Shown here one piece after another: positions 52,283 to 61,872 of a DNA stretch of 64,000 nucleotides (position 1 is its first letter; every line of letters begins with the position of its first letter). Origin of the DNA: Fidelibacterota bacterium (GTDB taxonomy: Bacteria > Fidelibacterota > Marinisomatia > Marinisomatales > TCS55); assembly GCA_014382015.1 (NCBI GenBank), contig JACNKN010000035.1, forward strand, positions 23,526 through 87,525. The letters run 5' to 3'. The notes below the pieces were generated by a model. It was not told where the DNA came from and searched no databases. It saw only the letters and a list, made by a program, of their open reading frames with translations. The translations under genes and the position numbers were made by a program.

Positions 52283-54672
52283 AAGAAAGACGATTAGAAA
52301 TATTAGGAATACTTTCGGTGGCAGTGTCGCTTCTTGTTTTCATCAGTTTACTGGGTTACAACCCAAATGAAGATCCGGGGATTTCGCCAAACGTTCGCGT
52401 GGAAAACCCAATGGGAATACTGGGTGTATGGATCGCCTATTTTTTTATTAAACTGACTTTCGGATACAGTTCCTTTATTTTACCATTATTGGCGATTTCA
52501 TGGGGAATTTGGTTTTTTACTCATAAGGAATTTGAAGCCATCAGTCGTTTGTCAGGATATTTGATGGGTGTGTTGGTTCTATCCTCGATAACGTTGGGTG
52601 CGGCACAAATATTTCGTTATGGGTTTGATGATGCAACTTTCCGATTCAGTGGGTTAGTAGGCGGACTAATTTCATTGTTTATTTATGATTTTGTCGGGGG
52701 AATTGGAATAGTTATAGTTCTTTTGGCCCTTTGGCTCATCCTCGCACGGGGTTATTTTGGATTTAGTTATTATGAACCGATCAAAAAATTATTGGCTCGC
52801 ATTCAAAAAAAGAAGGAAGAGCGAAATCTTGTAACAGAGCAACAATCAATTGAAGATGAAAAACGCCGTCATACTCAAAGTTTAATTTCAAAGATTGATG
52901 AACAGCGTCAGCGCGATGAAATATTGGATGCACCTAAGGGTCCGGAATCCGAAGAGGATAATGAAGATATTATAGAGACAGTTGACGAAGCAGACTCATC
53001 AGAAGAAGATTCAACGGAAGACTTTGAAGAAATTTCAATTGTCCCGGATAATATCTCTAAAGAATCCGAAGAGATTGAGGATGAAGTTGCAGAAGAATCG
53101 GTTGTGGAAAAGGTGACTGAATCTCCCGAAAGGTCAGATAAAGAAAATTTGGAGGTGGGGGAAATCGTCGAAGAATCGGAAGTAGATATTGATTCTGTTC
53201 AAGAGAGAAAAGCACCCAAAAAATCTTATCAATTACCCTCTGCAGAATTATTAACTAATCCCATTAATATTCAAGGTGGGATGAGCCGGGATGAATTGGT
53301 TGAGCGTGCAAACTTTCTCCAGCAATCGTTAGAAACATTTGGAGTGGTGGGGAAAGTGGTGAATGTTAGCCCAGGACCCGTCATTACACTTTTTGAAGTG
53401 GAACCGGCTGAAGGGGTTCGTGTGAATAAATTTGTTGCACTATCCGATGATTTAGCCCGGGTGATGGAAGCGAGCCGGGTCCGGGTAATTGCACCCATTC
53501 CCGGAAAATCATCTGTGGGCATAGAAATTCCAAACCGCAATCCAGATATGGTTTACTTTAAGTCAGTGATCAATTCGGAAAAATTTACCTCATCTGATTC
53601 TATGCTGACCATCGCTGTGGGGAAAACAACCACAGGTGAAATTGCAACCCTTGATTTGGCGAAAATGCCCCATTTACTCATTGCCGGTACTACGGGATCG
53701 GGAAAGTCCGTCTGCATGAATACGATTTTGGCTAGTTTGCTATACCAAGCATCCCCAGACGAAGTGAAATTTGTTATCATTGATCCGAAAAAGGTAGAAA
53801 TGACCTTATATCGCGATTTATCGGATTATCATTTATTGAAAATTGAAGATATAGACGAACCCATTGTCACCACACCAGATAATGCAACATTGGCGCTTCG
53901 GGCAGTAGAAAAAGAAATGGGACGCAGGTATGATGTGCTGGCGGACAATGTGGTTCGGAATATCGATGAGTATAACAAAAAAATGCGGGATAAAGGTGAA
54001 GGTATAATGCCATTCATTGTTGTCCTGATAGATGAGTTAGCAGATTTAATGATGATGAATGCGAAAGAGGTAGAAGCACCCATTGCCAGATTAGCCCAAC
54101 TTGCTCGTGCTGTTGGTATTCATCTTGTGGTAGCAACTCAACGACCATCCGTGGATGTAATTACGGGTATAATTAAAGCGAATTTCCCATCTCGTATCGC
54201 ATTCCAAGTGGCTACAAAAATTGATTCACGTACCATAATAGATGGACCGGGTGCTGAAAAGCTCATTGGTCGTGGGGATTTACTGTATTTAGGAAGCGGT
54301 TCCTCAGAACCCACTCGGCTCCATAATGCATTTTTAAGTTTGGAAGAAATTGAGGCACTCATGGCTCATGTAACCGGACAGCCAAAACCGGATGAACTTG
54401 TTATATCCAGCCCCCGTGAAACCATGGGTGCCGCTGGTTTGATTGGTGAAGATACAGGTGGATTTGATGATTTATTTGATGAAGCAGTGCGTTTGGTGGT
54501 GATGCATCAGCAGGGATCCATTTCACTGATTCAGCGTCGACTTAAGGTGGGATACTCCCGCGCGGCCCGGCTCATTGATGAAATGGAACAGGCGGGGATT
54601 GTAGGCGCTTTTACGGGTAGCAAAGCCCGTGAAGTACTTGTAGATGATTCCTATCTGGATTCTCTCGACTAA
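52279..54672 (+). CDS. ftsK: DNA translocase FtsK
   Basis: FtsK pumps the chromosome termini during division and aids dimer resolution. The 797-residue protein has N-terminal membrane helices (ILSVAVSLLVFISLLGY, AYFFIKLTFGYSSFILPLLAISWGIWFF, YLMGVLVLSSITLGAAQIF), an acidic Glu/Asp-rich linker (about 190-330), the beta domain from about residue 330, the RecA-like motor with Walker A LIAGTTGSGKSVCMNTIL and Walker B IVVLIDELADLMM, and a C-terminal gamma winged-helix (DEAVRLVVMHQQGSISLIQRRLKVGYSRAARL). The linker is longer and more acidic than in many homologues. Confidence 0.96.
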   Translation: MKERRLEILGILSVAVSLLVFISLLGYNPNEDPGISPNVRVENPMGILGVWIAYFFIKLTFGYSSFILPLLAISWGIWFFTHKEFEAISRLSGYLMGVLVLSSITLGAAQIFRYGFDDATFRFSGLVGGLISLFIYDFVGGIGIVIVLLALWLILARGYFGFSYYEPIKKLLARIQKKKEERNLVTEQQSIEDEKRRHTQSLISKIDEQRQRDEILDAPKGPESEEDNEDIIETVDEADSSEEDSTEDFEEISIVPDNISKESEEIEDEVAEESVVEKVTESPERSDKENLEVGEIVEESEVDIDSVQERKAPKKSYQLPSAELLTNPINIQGGMSRDELVERANFLQQSLETFGVVGKVVNVSPGPVITLFEVEPAEGVRVNKFVALSDDLARVMEASRVRVIAPIPGKSSVGIEIPNRNPDMVYFKSVINSEKFTSSDSMLTIAVGKTTTGEIATLDLAKMPHLLIAGTTGSGKSVCMNTILASLLYQASPDEVKFVIIDPKKVEMTLYRDLSDYHLLKIEDIDEPIVTTPDNATLALRAVEKEMGRRYDVLADNVVRNIDEYNKKMRDKGEGIMPFIVVLIDELADLMMMNAKEVEAPIARLAQLARAVGIHLVVATQRPSVDVITGIIKANFPSRIAFQVATKIDSRTIIDGPGAEKLIGRGDLLYLGSGSSEPTRLHNAFLSLEEIEALMAHVTGQPKPDELVISSPRETMGAAGLIGEDTGGFDDLFDEAVRLVVMHQQGSISLIQRRLKVGYSRAARLIDEMEQAGIVGAFTGSKAREVLVDDSYLDSLD

Positions 54673-54679
54673 TTAAATA

Positions 54680-55258
54680 ATGTATCACACATTACTTTAT
54701 ATCATCCTGCTGACAACAGAGATTTGCTCCCAATCTAACGCTTGGAAAGAGAAATTTATTACAGCAATGAATGACCCAAGAGGTGTATCAATCACCGTAG
54801 AAATTGAGCAGAAACAATTTGAATCCAATTCGGTTGAACGAGGAACAATTGAAATATTGAAAAAGGATCATTATCTTTTGGATACCCCATCCGAAACAGT
54901 GGTTGTTACAGGGGATACGATTCAAACATGGAACAAAGAATCTAATCAACTCATCATTGATCAAACCATCGAAGGGGATTTCAGTATTTTTAATTTATTG
55001 ACAGGCGGGTTTGATTCCGTTGTTTTCAGGGAACCAAATGTGCAAGAAACCCAAGTCTCCATGAATTATAATATTCCAACTATGGGGTATAAAGGAAAGA
55101 TAAATATTAAAAAAAATGGACAACCAATAGAATTAAAAATACAATATGGATCCAATCAATATGTGACGATGAAAGTTCTTACTTTTCATCATGGTAACTT
55201 ATCACTGTACCATAAATTCAACCCGTCTGAGGTTGAGGTGATCGATCTCCGTGAGTAA
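54680..55258 (+). CDS. lolA: Outer-membrane lipoprotein carrier LolA-like
   Basis: A 192-residue exported protein with the signal peptide YHTLLYIILLTTEICSQ. The mature part follows the LolA fold: AWKEKFITAMNDPRGVSITVEIEQKQF, GTIEILKKDHYLLDTPSETVVVTGDTIQTWNKESNQLIID and VNQ-type strands, ending NLSLYHKFNPSEVEVIDLRE. LolA carries lipoproteins across the periplasm to the outer membrane; this genome has many of them. It follows ftsK by seven bases, the usual gene order in many bacteria, and overlaps the next gene by eight bases. Confidence 0.8.
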   Translation: MYHTLLYIILLTTEICSQSNAWKEKFITAMNDPRGVSITVEIEQKQFESNSVERGTIEILKKDHYLLDTPSETVVVTGDTIQTWNKESNQLIIDQTIEGDFSIFNLLTGGFDSVVFREPNVQETQVSMNYNIPTMGYKGKINIKKNGQPIELKIQYGSNQYVTMKVLTFHHGNLSLYHKFNPSEVEVIDLRE

Positions 55259-56234
55259 GTGGCTTAAGTTGGTCTTGAGTCTGGTTATCAGTGCTGTGGG
55301 ACTTTATTACGCATTTGGTCAGGTGAATTTTAATGAATTATGGTTTCATTTAAAATCAGTCAATGTTTTGTGGATGTCAGTGGCCACACTTCTATTGGTT
55401 TTTTCGGTTGCCATTCGGGCAGAAAGATGGCAAATGTTGTTGGAGCCAATTGAAAATATTCAATTTCGTTCGCTTTTTGGCGCTACAATGGTGGGTTATT
55501 TTGGTAATGCAGTCCTTCCTTTTCGATTAGGCGAATTACTTCGTGCATATTCAATTTCCGAAAATCATCAAGTGGATACATCTGCAGCCTTTGGGACGAT
55601 TATCTTAGAAAGAATTTTAGATTTACTTGGATTGGTAAGTACAATAATATTATTTGGGTGGTTATTCCCGTTTGATACGGGAGGTCGAAATATTATGATT
55701 GCTGTAGTGGTTGTTACCCTTTTAGGATTTGGATTCATTATGGTTTTGGGAAGTGCTCGTTCTCATTTAATGGATCGCATTGAAAAATGGCCAATTTTCG
55801 AAAAACCATTTGCCCATCGATTATTGACCATAATGAATAGTTTGGTGGATGGGTTGACCTCTATTCGTGCGACAAAACATGTGGGGCAGATTGTGATACA
55901 TACCATTTTCATGTGGGTTGTTTATTATTCCATAACCTATACCGTCATTCTGGCCACGGGTATCAATATTTCATGGATTGAGGTGGGTGTGGTTCTCATT
56001 TCCACATCTCTGGCCGTGGCGATTCCCGCGGCTCCCGGTGCTGTAGGAACATATCACGCCGCTGCAGTTTATGTGCTCACAGTTTTATTTTCTGTTGGTT
56101 CAGCAGAATCTCAAGCTTTTGCGATTCTCTTGCATGCAGTTGGGTTTATTCCATTAATTATCATTGGGTTTATTTACTTTTTAAATAGCTCAGTTCATAT
56201 CAGGGATATTTCAAAACAGCATATTGTGGAATGA
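55251..56234 (+). CDS. Lysylphosphatidylglycerol synthase-like transmembrane protein (UPF0104/YbhN)
   Basis: A 327-residue membrane protein with about eight helices. The N-terminal block LVLSVLISAVGLYYAFGQVNFNELWFHLKSVN-like start (LKLVLSLVISAVGLYYAFG), RAERWQMLLEPI, LRFGATMVGYFGNAVLPFRLGELLRAY (the highly conserved N-LP-R-GE-R region) and VVLISTSLAVAIPAAPGAVGTYHAAAV are the family hallmarks. Such proteins are flippase-like or MprF-membrane-domain-like; the lipid handled is not known. It starts with GTG inside the lolA end and overlaps gmhB by four bases. Confidence 0.85.
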   Translation: MSKWLKLVLSLVISAVGLYYAFGQVNFNELWFHLKSVNVLWMSVATLLLVFSVAIRAERWQMLLEPIENIQFRSLFGATMVGYFGNAVLPFRLGELLRAYSISENHQVDTSAAFGTIILERILDLLGLVSTIILFGWLFPFDTGGRNIMIAVVVVTLLGFGFIMVLGSARSHLMDRIEKWPIFEKPFAHRLLTIMNSLVDGLTSIRATKHVGQIVIHTIFMWVVYYSITYTVILATGINISWIEVGVVLISTSLAVAIPAAPGAVGTYHAAAVYVLTVLFSVGSAESQAFAILLHAVGFIPLIIIGFIYFLNSSVHIRDISKQHIVE

Positions 56235-56782
56235 AAAAGTACGATACTATTTTTCTTGATCGTGATGGAACTCTAAACCCCGACCCTGGATATATTAATG
56301 ATCTAAGTCAATTTGAGTTTTATGATTTTACTATAGATGGACTCAAACGCTTGAAAGAATACGGAAATCGATTTTGCATTATTACTAATCAATCCGGTAT
56401 TGGCCGGGGAATAATTGAAATGGATAAATTAAGTGAAATCCATGATTATATTTTGAATTCATTCTATAAAAATGATTTAGAATTATTGGGAATTTATTAT
56501 TGTCCGGACCATCCGGATAAAGCAACAAAATTTCGAAAACCCGGTAGCGGAATGTTTTTAGAAGCAGCAAAAGATCACAATATTGAAATCACTAAATGTT
56601 TAATGATGGGTGATGCTTTATCTGATATTCAAGCCGGTGTAAATTTAAGGATGGATACAATGCTGTTATTAACCGGCAGGGGCAAAGAGACGGCGGATCA
56701 TTTGGGAAAACTTCGTCCTAACTTTATTGCTGAAAATATCTTGGATGGAGCAAATTTATTATTGGAGCATTCTTCCTCATGA
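56231..56782 (+). CDS. gmhB: D-glycero-D-manno-heptose 1,7-bisphosphate 7-phosphatase-like HAD enzyme
   Basis: A 183-residue HAD phosphatase. The nucleophile motif is FLDRDGTLNPDPGYI (Asp10 and Asp12), then CIITNQSGIGRGII for motif II, YYCPDHPDKATKFRKPGSGMF as the zinc-binding-like loop region (but only C-x-H visible), and MMGDALSDIQAGVNLRMDTMLL for the final acidic motif. The family makes ADP-heptose for LPS core; the neighbours (ddl, lolA) fit envelope work. Related histidinol phosphatases share the fold, so the substrate is likely but not certain. Confidence 0.86.
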   Translation: MKKYDTIFLDRDGTLNPDPGYINDLSQFEFYDFTIDGLKRLKEYGNRFCIITNQSGIGRGIIEMDKLSEIHDYILNSFYKNDLELLGIYYCPDHPDKATKFRKPGSGMFLEAAKDHNIEITKCLMMGDALSDIQAGVNLRMDTMLLLTGRGKETADHLGKLRPNFIAENILDGANLLLEHSSS

Positions 56783-57678
56783 AAATTGCTGTATTATATG
56801 GTGGAAATTCTGCTGAAAGGGACGTATCCCTGTCCTCAGGAAAAGCGGTGATAGACGCATGTAATGTATTAGGACATGATGTGGTTGCATTGGATCCTGC
56901 TAATGGAATGGAGACGATGATTTCAGATTTATTATCTGTCGACTTGGTCTTTAATGGTCTTCATGGCGGTGATGGGGAAAATGGTGTAATTCCGGGCTTC
57001 CTTCAATCTTTGGGTGTGAAGTTTACCGGATCCGGGAATGAAGCTTCAGCCATTTGCATGGATAAACGGGTAAGTAAGGCCTTGGTTCATCGTAAAGGAA
57101 TTTCCACGCCCGATTGGATATCCATTGGGAAAAATGAAAAAATTCCGACCGATAATAATTTGGTTTATCCAATTGTTGTGAAGCCAAATGATCAAGGGAG
57201 TACGCTAGGGCTGACTATCGTCGAAAATGCATCTAAATTAGAAGCTGCGATCACCTTGGCTCGGGAGTACGGAAATGTCATTCTTTTAGAAGAATTTATT
57301 GCAGGCAGAGAATTAACGGTTACAGTGATTGGTGGCTCCTCCTATCCAATTGTTGAAATTGTGCCTAAACATGATTTATATGATTATGACTGTAAATATA
57401 CGAAAGGACTGACAGAATATTTTTGTCCCGCGGACCTGCCGGAATCATTAACAAAGTCGATTCAGGAATCATCAGTAAAAATTCATCAATTGTTTGGTTG
57501 CCGCCATTATTCTCGTGTGGATTTTCGGTTGGATGAAAATGAAAAAGCATGGTTTTTAGAAGTTAATACACTTCCGGGAATGACAGAAACCAGTCTGGTG
57601 CCTAAATCTGCAAGGGCAACTGGATTAACCTTCCCTGATTTGATCCAAAAAATTTTAGATGAGGCAATGCAAGATTAA
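56779..57678 (+). CDS. ddl: D-alanine--D-alanine ligase
   Basis: Ddl joins two D-Ala for peptidoglycan precursors using ATP. The 299-residue ATP-grasp enzyme shows IAVLYGGNSAERDVSLSSGKAV, VFNGLHGGDGENGVIPGFLQSLGVKFTGSGNEASAICMDK, YPIVVKPNDQGSTLGLTIVE, EEFIAGRELTVTVIGG, and the metal site HYSRVDFRLDE...WFLEVNTLPGMTETSLVPKSARATG. All key regions are intact. It overlaps gmhB by four bases and abuts the NusG-like gene by one base. Confidence 0.96.
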   Translation: MKIAVLYGGNSAERDVSLSSGKAVIDACNVLGHDVVALDPANGMETMISDLLSVDLVFNGLHGGDGENGVIPGFLQSLGVKFTGSGNEASAICMDKRVSKALVHRKGISTPDWISIGKNEKIPTDNNLVYPIVVKPNDQGSTLGLTIVENASKLEAAITLAREYGNVILLEEFIAGRELTVTVIGGSSYPIVEIVPKHDLYDYDCKYTKGLTEYFCPADLPESLTKSIQESSVKIHQLFGCRHYSRVDFRLDENEKAWFLEVNTLPGMTETSLVPKSARATGLTFPDLIQKILDEAMQD

Positions 57679-58190
57679 TGGAAAAGTGGATTGCTGTCAG
57701 GTCAAAACCCCGAGCAGAAAAAGTTGCATTTGAACAGTTAGAGAAGAAAGGCATTCAGGCTTACTTGCCCTTAGTACGTCAAAAACGAAAATGGTCTGAT
57801 CGGATGAAATGGGTGGAATTACCATTATTGCCAGGATATTTATTTGCTAAAGTAGAGTTAAAAAACTCGATTTTTGTATTGCAAACCTACGGTGTGAGTA
57901 CTGTGGTAAAATTTGGGGGTGAAGTTGCAGTGGTGCATGAAAGTGTGGTGAAATCAATTCGATTAGCTTTAGAGGGTGGGTACGCACTGGAGCCAACAGA
58001 ATATTTTACAAAAGGTGATGAAGTTGTGGTCATAGAAGGTCCTATGAAAGGAACGAAAGGTATCGTTTCTGACGTTAAGGGTGAAGAAAAATTAATCATT
58101 AAGATTGATGCTTTACAGCAAGCGATAGCAGTACATATTGAAACCAGGTTTTTACAATCGGCCGGGAAAAAACGTGCTCCGATTTTATAA
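57678..58190 (+). CDS. NusG-family transcription antitermination factor (UpxY/RfaH-like paralogue)
   Basis: This 170-residue protein has the NusG N-terminal domain (KWIAVRSKPRAEKVAFEQLEKKGIQAYLPLVRQKRKWSDRMKWVELPLLPGYLFAKV) and a KOW domain (FTKGDEVVVIEGPMKGTKGIV). It differs from the housekeeping NusG of the window (61873-62400), which lies in secE-nusG-rplK order, so it is a specialised paralogue. Such proteins reduce pausing or termination in particular operons, often polysaccharide ones. Here it lies within the ftsK-to-cysS gene row, not ahead of a long exopolysaccharide operon, so its target is open. Confidence 0.9.
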   Translation: MEKWIAVRSKPRAEKVAFEQLEKKGIQAYLPLVRQKRKWSDRMKWVELPLLPGYLFAKVELKNSIFVLQTYGVSTVVKFGGEVAVVHESVVKSIRLALEGGYALEPTEYFTKGDEVVVIEGPMKGTKGIVSDVKGEEKLIIKIDALQQAIAVHIETRFLQSAGKKRAPIL

Positions 58191-59550
58191 TTCACTCACC
58201 CGGAAAAAAGAGGATTTTATTCCCATAATTAAGGGGAAGGTTTCTTTATATACATGCGGACCTACGGTCTATGATACAGCTCATATCGGAAATTTTCGAA
58301 CATTTCTTTTCGAAGATTTTTTAAAACGCGTGTTATTGGCCAGGGGATTTGAGGTCTATCATGTAATGAATATTACAGATGTGGATGATAAAACAATTCA
58401 AAAATCTGTGGCAGAGGGGAAACCCCTTTCGGAAATAACTGAGTACTATACCAATTTATTTAAACAGGATTTATCATCCTTGAAAATAATTCCAGCTGAT
58501 GTATATCCTGCAGCGACGGAACACGTAGATGCTATGATTCAAATGATTGAACAATTAATTGAGAAAAACCATGCCTATGTTACCAAGGATGGGTCAGTAT
58601 TTTTCTCTATTGATTCTTATAAAAACTATGGTGCACTTACGCGGTTAAATATGGATAAAATGCAACATTCAGATCGCGTTTCTACCGATGAATACAGCTT
58701 GGATAATCCTCAGGATTTTGCTTTATGGAAAGCATATAAAGATGAAGATGGTGAGGTGTTCTGGGAATCCCCTTGGGGCAAGGGTCGGCCAGGCTGGCAT
58801 ATGGAATGTTCTGCCATGAGTATGGAGTATTTAGGAGATCATTTTGACATCCATTGCGGTGGAGTAGATAATAAATTTCCTCACCATGAAAATGAAATTG
58901 CCCAATCGGTTTGTGCCGTGAATACACCATTCGTTAATTATTGGCTTCATTCAGAATTTTTACTGGTGGACGGGGGCAAAATGAGTAAGTCCATCGGCAA
59001 TTATTATTGTGTATCCGATTTACTTGAAAAAGGAATGACTTCTGAAGAAATTCGATACAATTTTTTGAGTGCCCATTACCAGACGAAAGTCAATTTTACC
59101 TTGGAAAAACAGCATGAAGCTAAAAGAAGTATTCATCGAATTATGGAGTTGCAATCTCGACTAAACGAAATAGATTCTGATCTGTGCAATGATTTTCCAT
59201 TGGAAGTTGAGCAATTTAACGACGCATTAGAAAACAACTTAGATTCACCAAAAGCATTGGCGGTATTCTTCGATTGGATCCGGCGTATTAATATTTCAAT
59301 GGATGAAAAAACACTTTCAAACAAAGAAGCATCCAAAGGATTAAAATTCATTTCCTATTTTGATTCCATTTATGGCATATTGCCAAAAACAGATTCTGTG
59401 CCTCAGGGTGTGTTAGATTTATCAAAAGAACGAGAGGGTGCCCGTCAAAATAAAGATTGGGAAAAATCCGACGAATTACGAGATCAGATTTCAGGAATGG
59501 GTTGGATGGTAAAGGATACAAACGATGGTCCGAAACTCACTCCAAAATAA
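58174..59550 (+). CDS. cysS: Cysteinyl-tRNA synthetase
   Basis: CysRS charges tRNA-Cys. The start is GTG 58174 (458 residues, normal length), overlapping the upstream gene by 17 bases; an ATG at 58138 also opens the frame but would overlap it by 53 bases. The nucleotide-binding motif is YTCGPTVYDTAHIGNFRTF (HIGN version of HIGH), with the zinc Cys preceding. GKGRPGWHMECSAMS and HCGGVDNKFPHHENEIAQS carry the zinc ligands. The KMSKS loop is GGKMSKSIGN. The C-terminal anticodon-binding part ends with DELRDQISGMGWMVKDTNDGPKL. Confidence 0.96.
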   Translation: MLRFYNSLTRKKEDFIPIIKGKVSLYTCGPTVYDTAHIGNFRTFLFEDFLKRVLLARGFEVYHVMNITDVDDKTIQKSVAEGKPLSEITEYYTNLFKQDLSSLKIIPADVYPAATEHVDAMIQMIEQLIEKNHAYVTKDGSVFFSIDSYKNYGALTRLNMDKMQHSDRVSTDEYSLDNPQDFALWKAYKDEDGEVFWESPWGKGRPGWHMECSAMSMEYLGDHFDIHCGGVDNKFPHHENEIAQSVCAVNTPFVNYWLHSEFLLVDGGKMSKSIGNYYCVSDLLEKGMTSEEIRYNFLSAHYQTKVNFTLEKQHEAKRSIHRIMELQSRLNEIDSDLCNDFPLEVEQFNDALENNLDSPKALAVFFDWIRRINISMDEKTLSNKEASKGLKFISYFDSIYGILPKTDSVPQGVLDLSKEREGARQNKDWEKSDELRDQISGMGWMVKDTNDGPKLTPK

Positions 59551-59747
59551 TATTTAATTTCTTTCTGATTTTTATTCAAATATTATTGTCATTGATAAAA
59601 TTATAGTCTAATTTACAAGGCTTTTTTCGGCTGTCGTATGGCAAAGTGCATACAAGAACTGTGCCATGTGTGTTGATAATTGACGATAAAACGATCCAAG
59701 CAGCGGGTCGAATCAGGAAACTTAAAAAAAATATTAAGTTCCGACTT

Positions 59748-59820
59748 GCCGGTGTAGCTCAGTTGGTAGAGCAGCTGATTTGTAATCAGCAGGTCGGGGG
59801 TTCGAGTCCCTTCGCCGGCT
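59748..59820 (+). tRNA. tRNA-Thr (UGU)
   Basis: A 73-base cloverleaf: acceptor gccggtg pairs with cgccggc, D arm gctcagttggtagagc, anticodon stem-loop ctgatttgtaatcag with anticodon TGT, T arm with gttcgagtc. CCA is not encoded. Confidence 0.96.
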
Positions 59821-59878
59821 CATATTGTGCCGATAAAAAAGATGAGATGCTTTTTAACAAGGTTAAATGATGCTGAGA

Positions 59879-59961
59879 GGGGAGATGGCCGAGTGGTTAA
59901 AGGCAGCAGACTGTAAATCTGCCGACGAATGTCTACGGAGGTTCGAATCCTTCTCTCCCCA
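59879..59961 (+). tRNA. tRNA-Tyr (GUA)
   Basis: An 83-base class II tRNA: acceptor ggggaga pairs with tctcccc, anticodon stem-loop cagactgtaaatctg with anticodon GTA, and a long variable arm (cgacgaatgtctacgg) as expected of bacterial tRNA-Tyr. CCA is not encoded. Confidence 0.96.
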
Positions 59962-59965
59962 CGCT

Positions 59966-60036
59966 GCGGGTGTAGTTCAACGGTAGAACCCCAGCCTTCC
60001 AAGCTGGTGACGTGAGTTCGAGTCTCATCACCCGCT
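59966..60036 (+). tRNA. tRNA-Gly (UCC)
   Basis: A 71-base cloverleaf: acceptor gcgggtg pairs with cacccgc, anticodon stem-loop cagccttccaagctg with anticodon TCC, T arm gagttcgagtctc. Four bases separate it from tRNA-Tyr. Confidence 0.96.
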
Positions 60037-60042
60037 CGAAGT

Positions 60043-60114
<72 letters not shown>

Positions 60115-60159
60115 CTCTTTCAATTAAGGATTAAATTAGTTCAGGAGGATTAATAAAAA

Positions 60160-61350
60160 ATGTCAAAACAAAAATTTGAACGTAATAAACCCCATTTAAA
60201 CATTGGGACGATCGGCCATGTGGATCATGGGAAGACAACACTGACCGCAGCGATCACGATGACGCAGGCAGCAAAGGGTTTAAGTGAGACCCGATCTTTC
60301 GACAGTATTGATAATGCCCCAGAAGAAAGGGAGCGTGGTATAACAATTCAGACGGCTCATGTTGAGTATGAAACAGAGAATCGCCATTATGCCCATGTAG
60401 ATTGTCCTGGTCATGCAGACTATATTAAGAATATGATTACGGGAGCGGCCCAGATGGATGGCGGTATTTTAGTGGTATCCGCTGCGGATGGTCCTATGCC
60501 CCAGACCCGGGAGCATGTACTTCTGGCCCGTCAGGTTAATGTACCTTCCATCGTTGTATTTATGAATAAGACAGACCAGGTGGATGATGAAGAGTTAATC
60601 GAACTGGTTGAGATGGAACTGAGAGACTTATTAAATGAATATGACTTTCCGGGTGATGATATTCCCATAATCAAAGGCAGTGCCTTAAACGCACTAAACA
60701 ACATAGATGATGAAGCGGCCACGGCCTGTATTACAGAGTTGATGGAAGCTTGTGACAGTTTTATCCCTGAACCAAAGCGTGATATAGACAAACCATTTTT
60801 AATGCCTGTAGAGGATGTATTCTCAATTACGGGTCGCGGTACGGTGGGAACAGGCCGTATAGAAAGCGGTATTATTAAAGTAGGTGATGAAGTGGAAATG
60901 ATCGGAATGGGAGATACCAGGAAGACCACAGTCACCGGCGTGGAGATGTTCAGGAAGTTATTGGATGAAGGCAGAGCCGGGGACAATGCAGGATTATTAC
61001 TTCGTGGCGTGGATAAAGAATCCCTGACTCGTGGAATGGTATTGGCGAAACCGGGTTCAATTACACCCCATACAAAGTTTAAGGCCAGTGTATATGTGCT
61101 TAAGAAGGATGAAGGGGGCCGTCATACGCCCTTTTTCAATGGATATCGTCCCCAGTTTTACTTCCGGACAACGGATGTAACGGGTGTGGCCACATTACCT
61201 TCAGGGACAGAAATGGTGATGCCGGGAGACAATGTGGAGCTGGATATAGAACTGATTACCCCAATTGCCATGGATAAGGAACTGCGATTTGCCATTCGTG
61301 AAGGTGGTCATACAGTAGGTGCCGGTGTGGTAACTGAGATCTCAGAGTAG
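60160..61350 (+). CDS. tuf: Elongation factor Tu
   Basis: EF-Tu carries aminoacyl-tRNA to the ribosome. The 396-residue protein has G1 [34 protein letters not shown] (effector loop), [59 protein letters not shown] and GSALNAL, then domains 2 and 3 ([31 protein letters not shown]). tcaggagg lies upstream as a strong ribosome site. It follows the tRNA array by 45 bases and precedes rpmG by eight, so it may be cotranscribed with both. Confidence 0.98.
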   Translation: MSKQKFERNKPHLNIGTIGHVDHGKTTLTAAITMTQAAKGLSETRSFDSIDNAPEERERGITIQTAHVEYETENRHYAHVDCPGHADYIKNMITGAAQMDGGILVVSAADGPMPQTREHVLLARQVNVPSIVVFMNKTDQVDDEELIELVEMELRDLLNEYDFPGDDIPIIKGSALNALNNIDDEAATACITELMEACDSFIPEPKRDIDKPFLMPVEDVFSITGRGTVGTGRIESGIIKVGDEVEMIGMGDTRKTTVTGVEMFRKLLDEGRAGDNAGLLLRGVDKESLTRGMVLAKPGSITPHTKFKASVYVLKKDEGGRHTPFFNGYRPQFYFRTTDVTGVATLPSGTEMVMPGDNVELDIELITPIAMDKELRFAIREGGHTVGAGVVTEISE

Positions 61351-61358
61351 GTTTTTAT

Positions 61359-61523
61359 ATGGCTGGCAATAGTAAACGGGCAATCATTCAGTTGGAGAGT
61401 ACAGCAGGTACGGGTTACCGGTATACGGTGACCAAAAGTAAACGGCTGCATCCGAACAGGGTTGAGTATCGTAAGTACGACCCAGTTGTTCGTAAGCACG
61501 TCATTTTTAAAGAGACCAAGTAG
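61359..61523 (+). CDS. rpmG: 50S ribosomal protein L33
   Basis: A 54-residue protein, [20 protein letters not shown], then [22 protein letters not shown] and [12 protein letters not shown]. This is the L33 pattern. It has no CxxC zinc pairs, so it is the Cys-free type. Its place between tuf and tRNA-Trp/secE is the common bacterial arrangement. The start ATG 61359 is eight bases after the tuf stop. Confidence 0.95.
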   Translation: MAGNSKRAIIQLESTAGTGYRYTVTKSKRLHPNRVEYRKYDPVVRKHVIFKETK

Positions 61524-61570
61524 GATTACCAGTATGATTATTCAGTCGTTTTTCGACTGAGAGAATTCAT

Positions 61571-61644
61571 AGGAGTGTAGCTCAATCAGGTAGAGCACCG
61601 GTCTCCAAAACCGGGGGTTGCAGGTTCGATTCCTGTCACTCCTG
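61571..61644 (+). tRNA. tRNA-Trp (CCA)
   Basis: A 74-base cloverleaf: acceptor aggagtg pairs with cactcct, anticodon stem-loop cggtctccaaaaccg with anticodon CCA, T arm caggttcgattcctg, discriminator G. The presence of a dedicated CCA-anticodon Trp tRNA fits UGA being a stop codon in this genome. Confidence 0.96.
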
Positions 61645-61689
61645 CAGTAAAAGTAATAATAATTTAGGAATCGATTTAGTTAAGTTAGA

Positions 61690-61869
61690 ATGAATAAGAT
61701 TACGAAATTTTTTTCCGACGTAAAATTTGAAATGAACAAAGTATCCTGGCCAAAATGGGATGAATTAAAAGGGTCAACCTTTGTGGTTATTTCATTTTCC
61801 ATTATGGTCAGTTTGTTTCTGTTTTTTATTGACAGAATTCTCTCCACACTTATGCAGGTTATTCTTTAA
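61690..61869 (+). CDS. secE: Preprotein translocase subunit SecE
   Basis: A 59-residue SecE of the short, single-helix type: MNKITKFFSDVKFEMNKVSWPKWDELKGST followed by the transmembrane helix FVVISFSIMVSLFLFFIDRIL. KVSWP is the family signature. It is part of the SecYEG channel. The stop is three bases before nusG, the usual neighbour. Confidence 0.95.
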   Translation: MNKITKFFSDVKFEMNKVSWPKWDELKGSTFVVISFSIMVSLFLFFIDRILSTLMQVIL

Positions 61870-61872
61870 CTC

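Noticed and set aside
59646-59870. 74-residue plus-strand frame overlapping tRNA-Thr
   Set aside because: Its middle (AGVAQLVEQLICNQQVGGSS) is the usual false translation of a tRNA gene.
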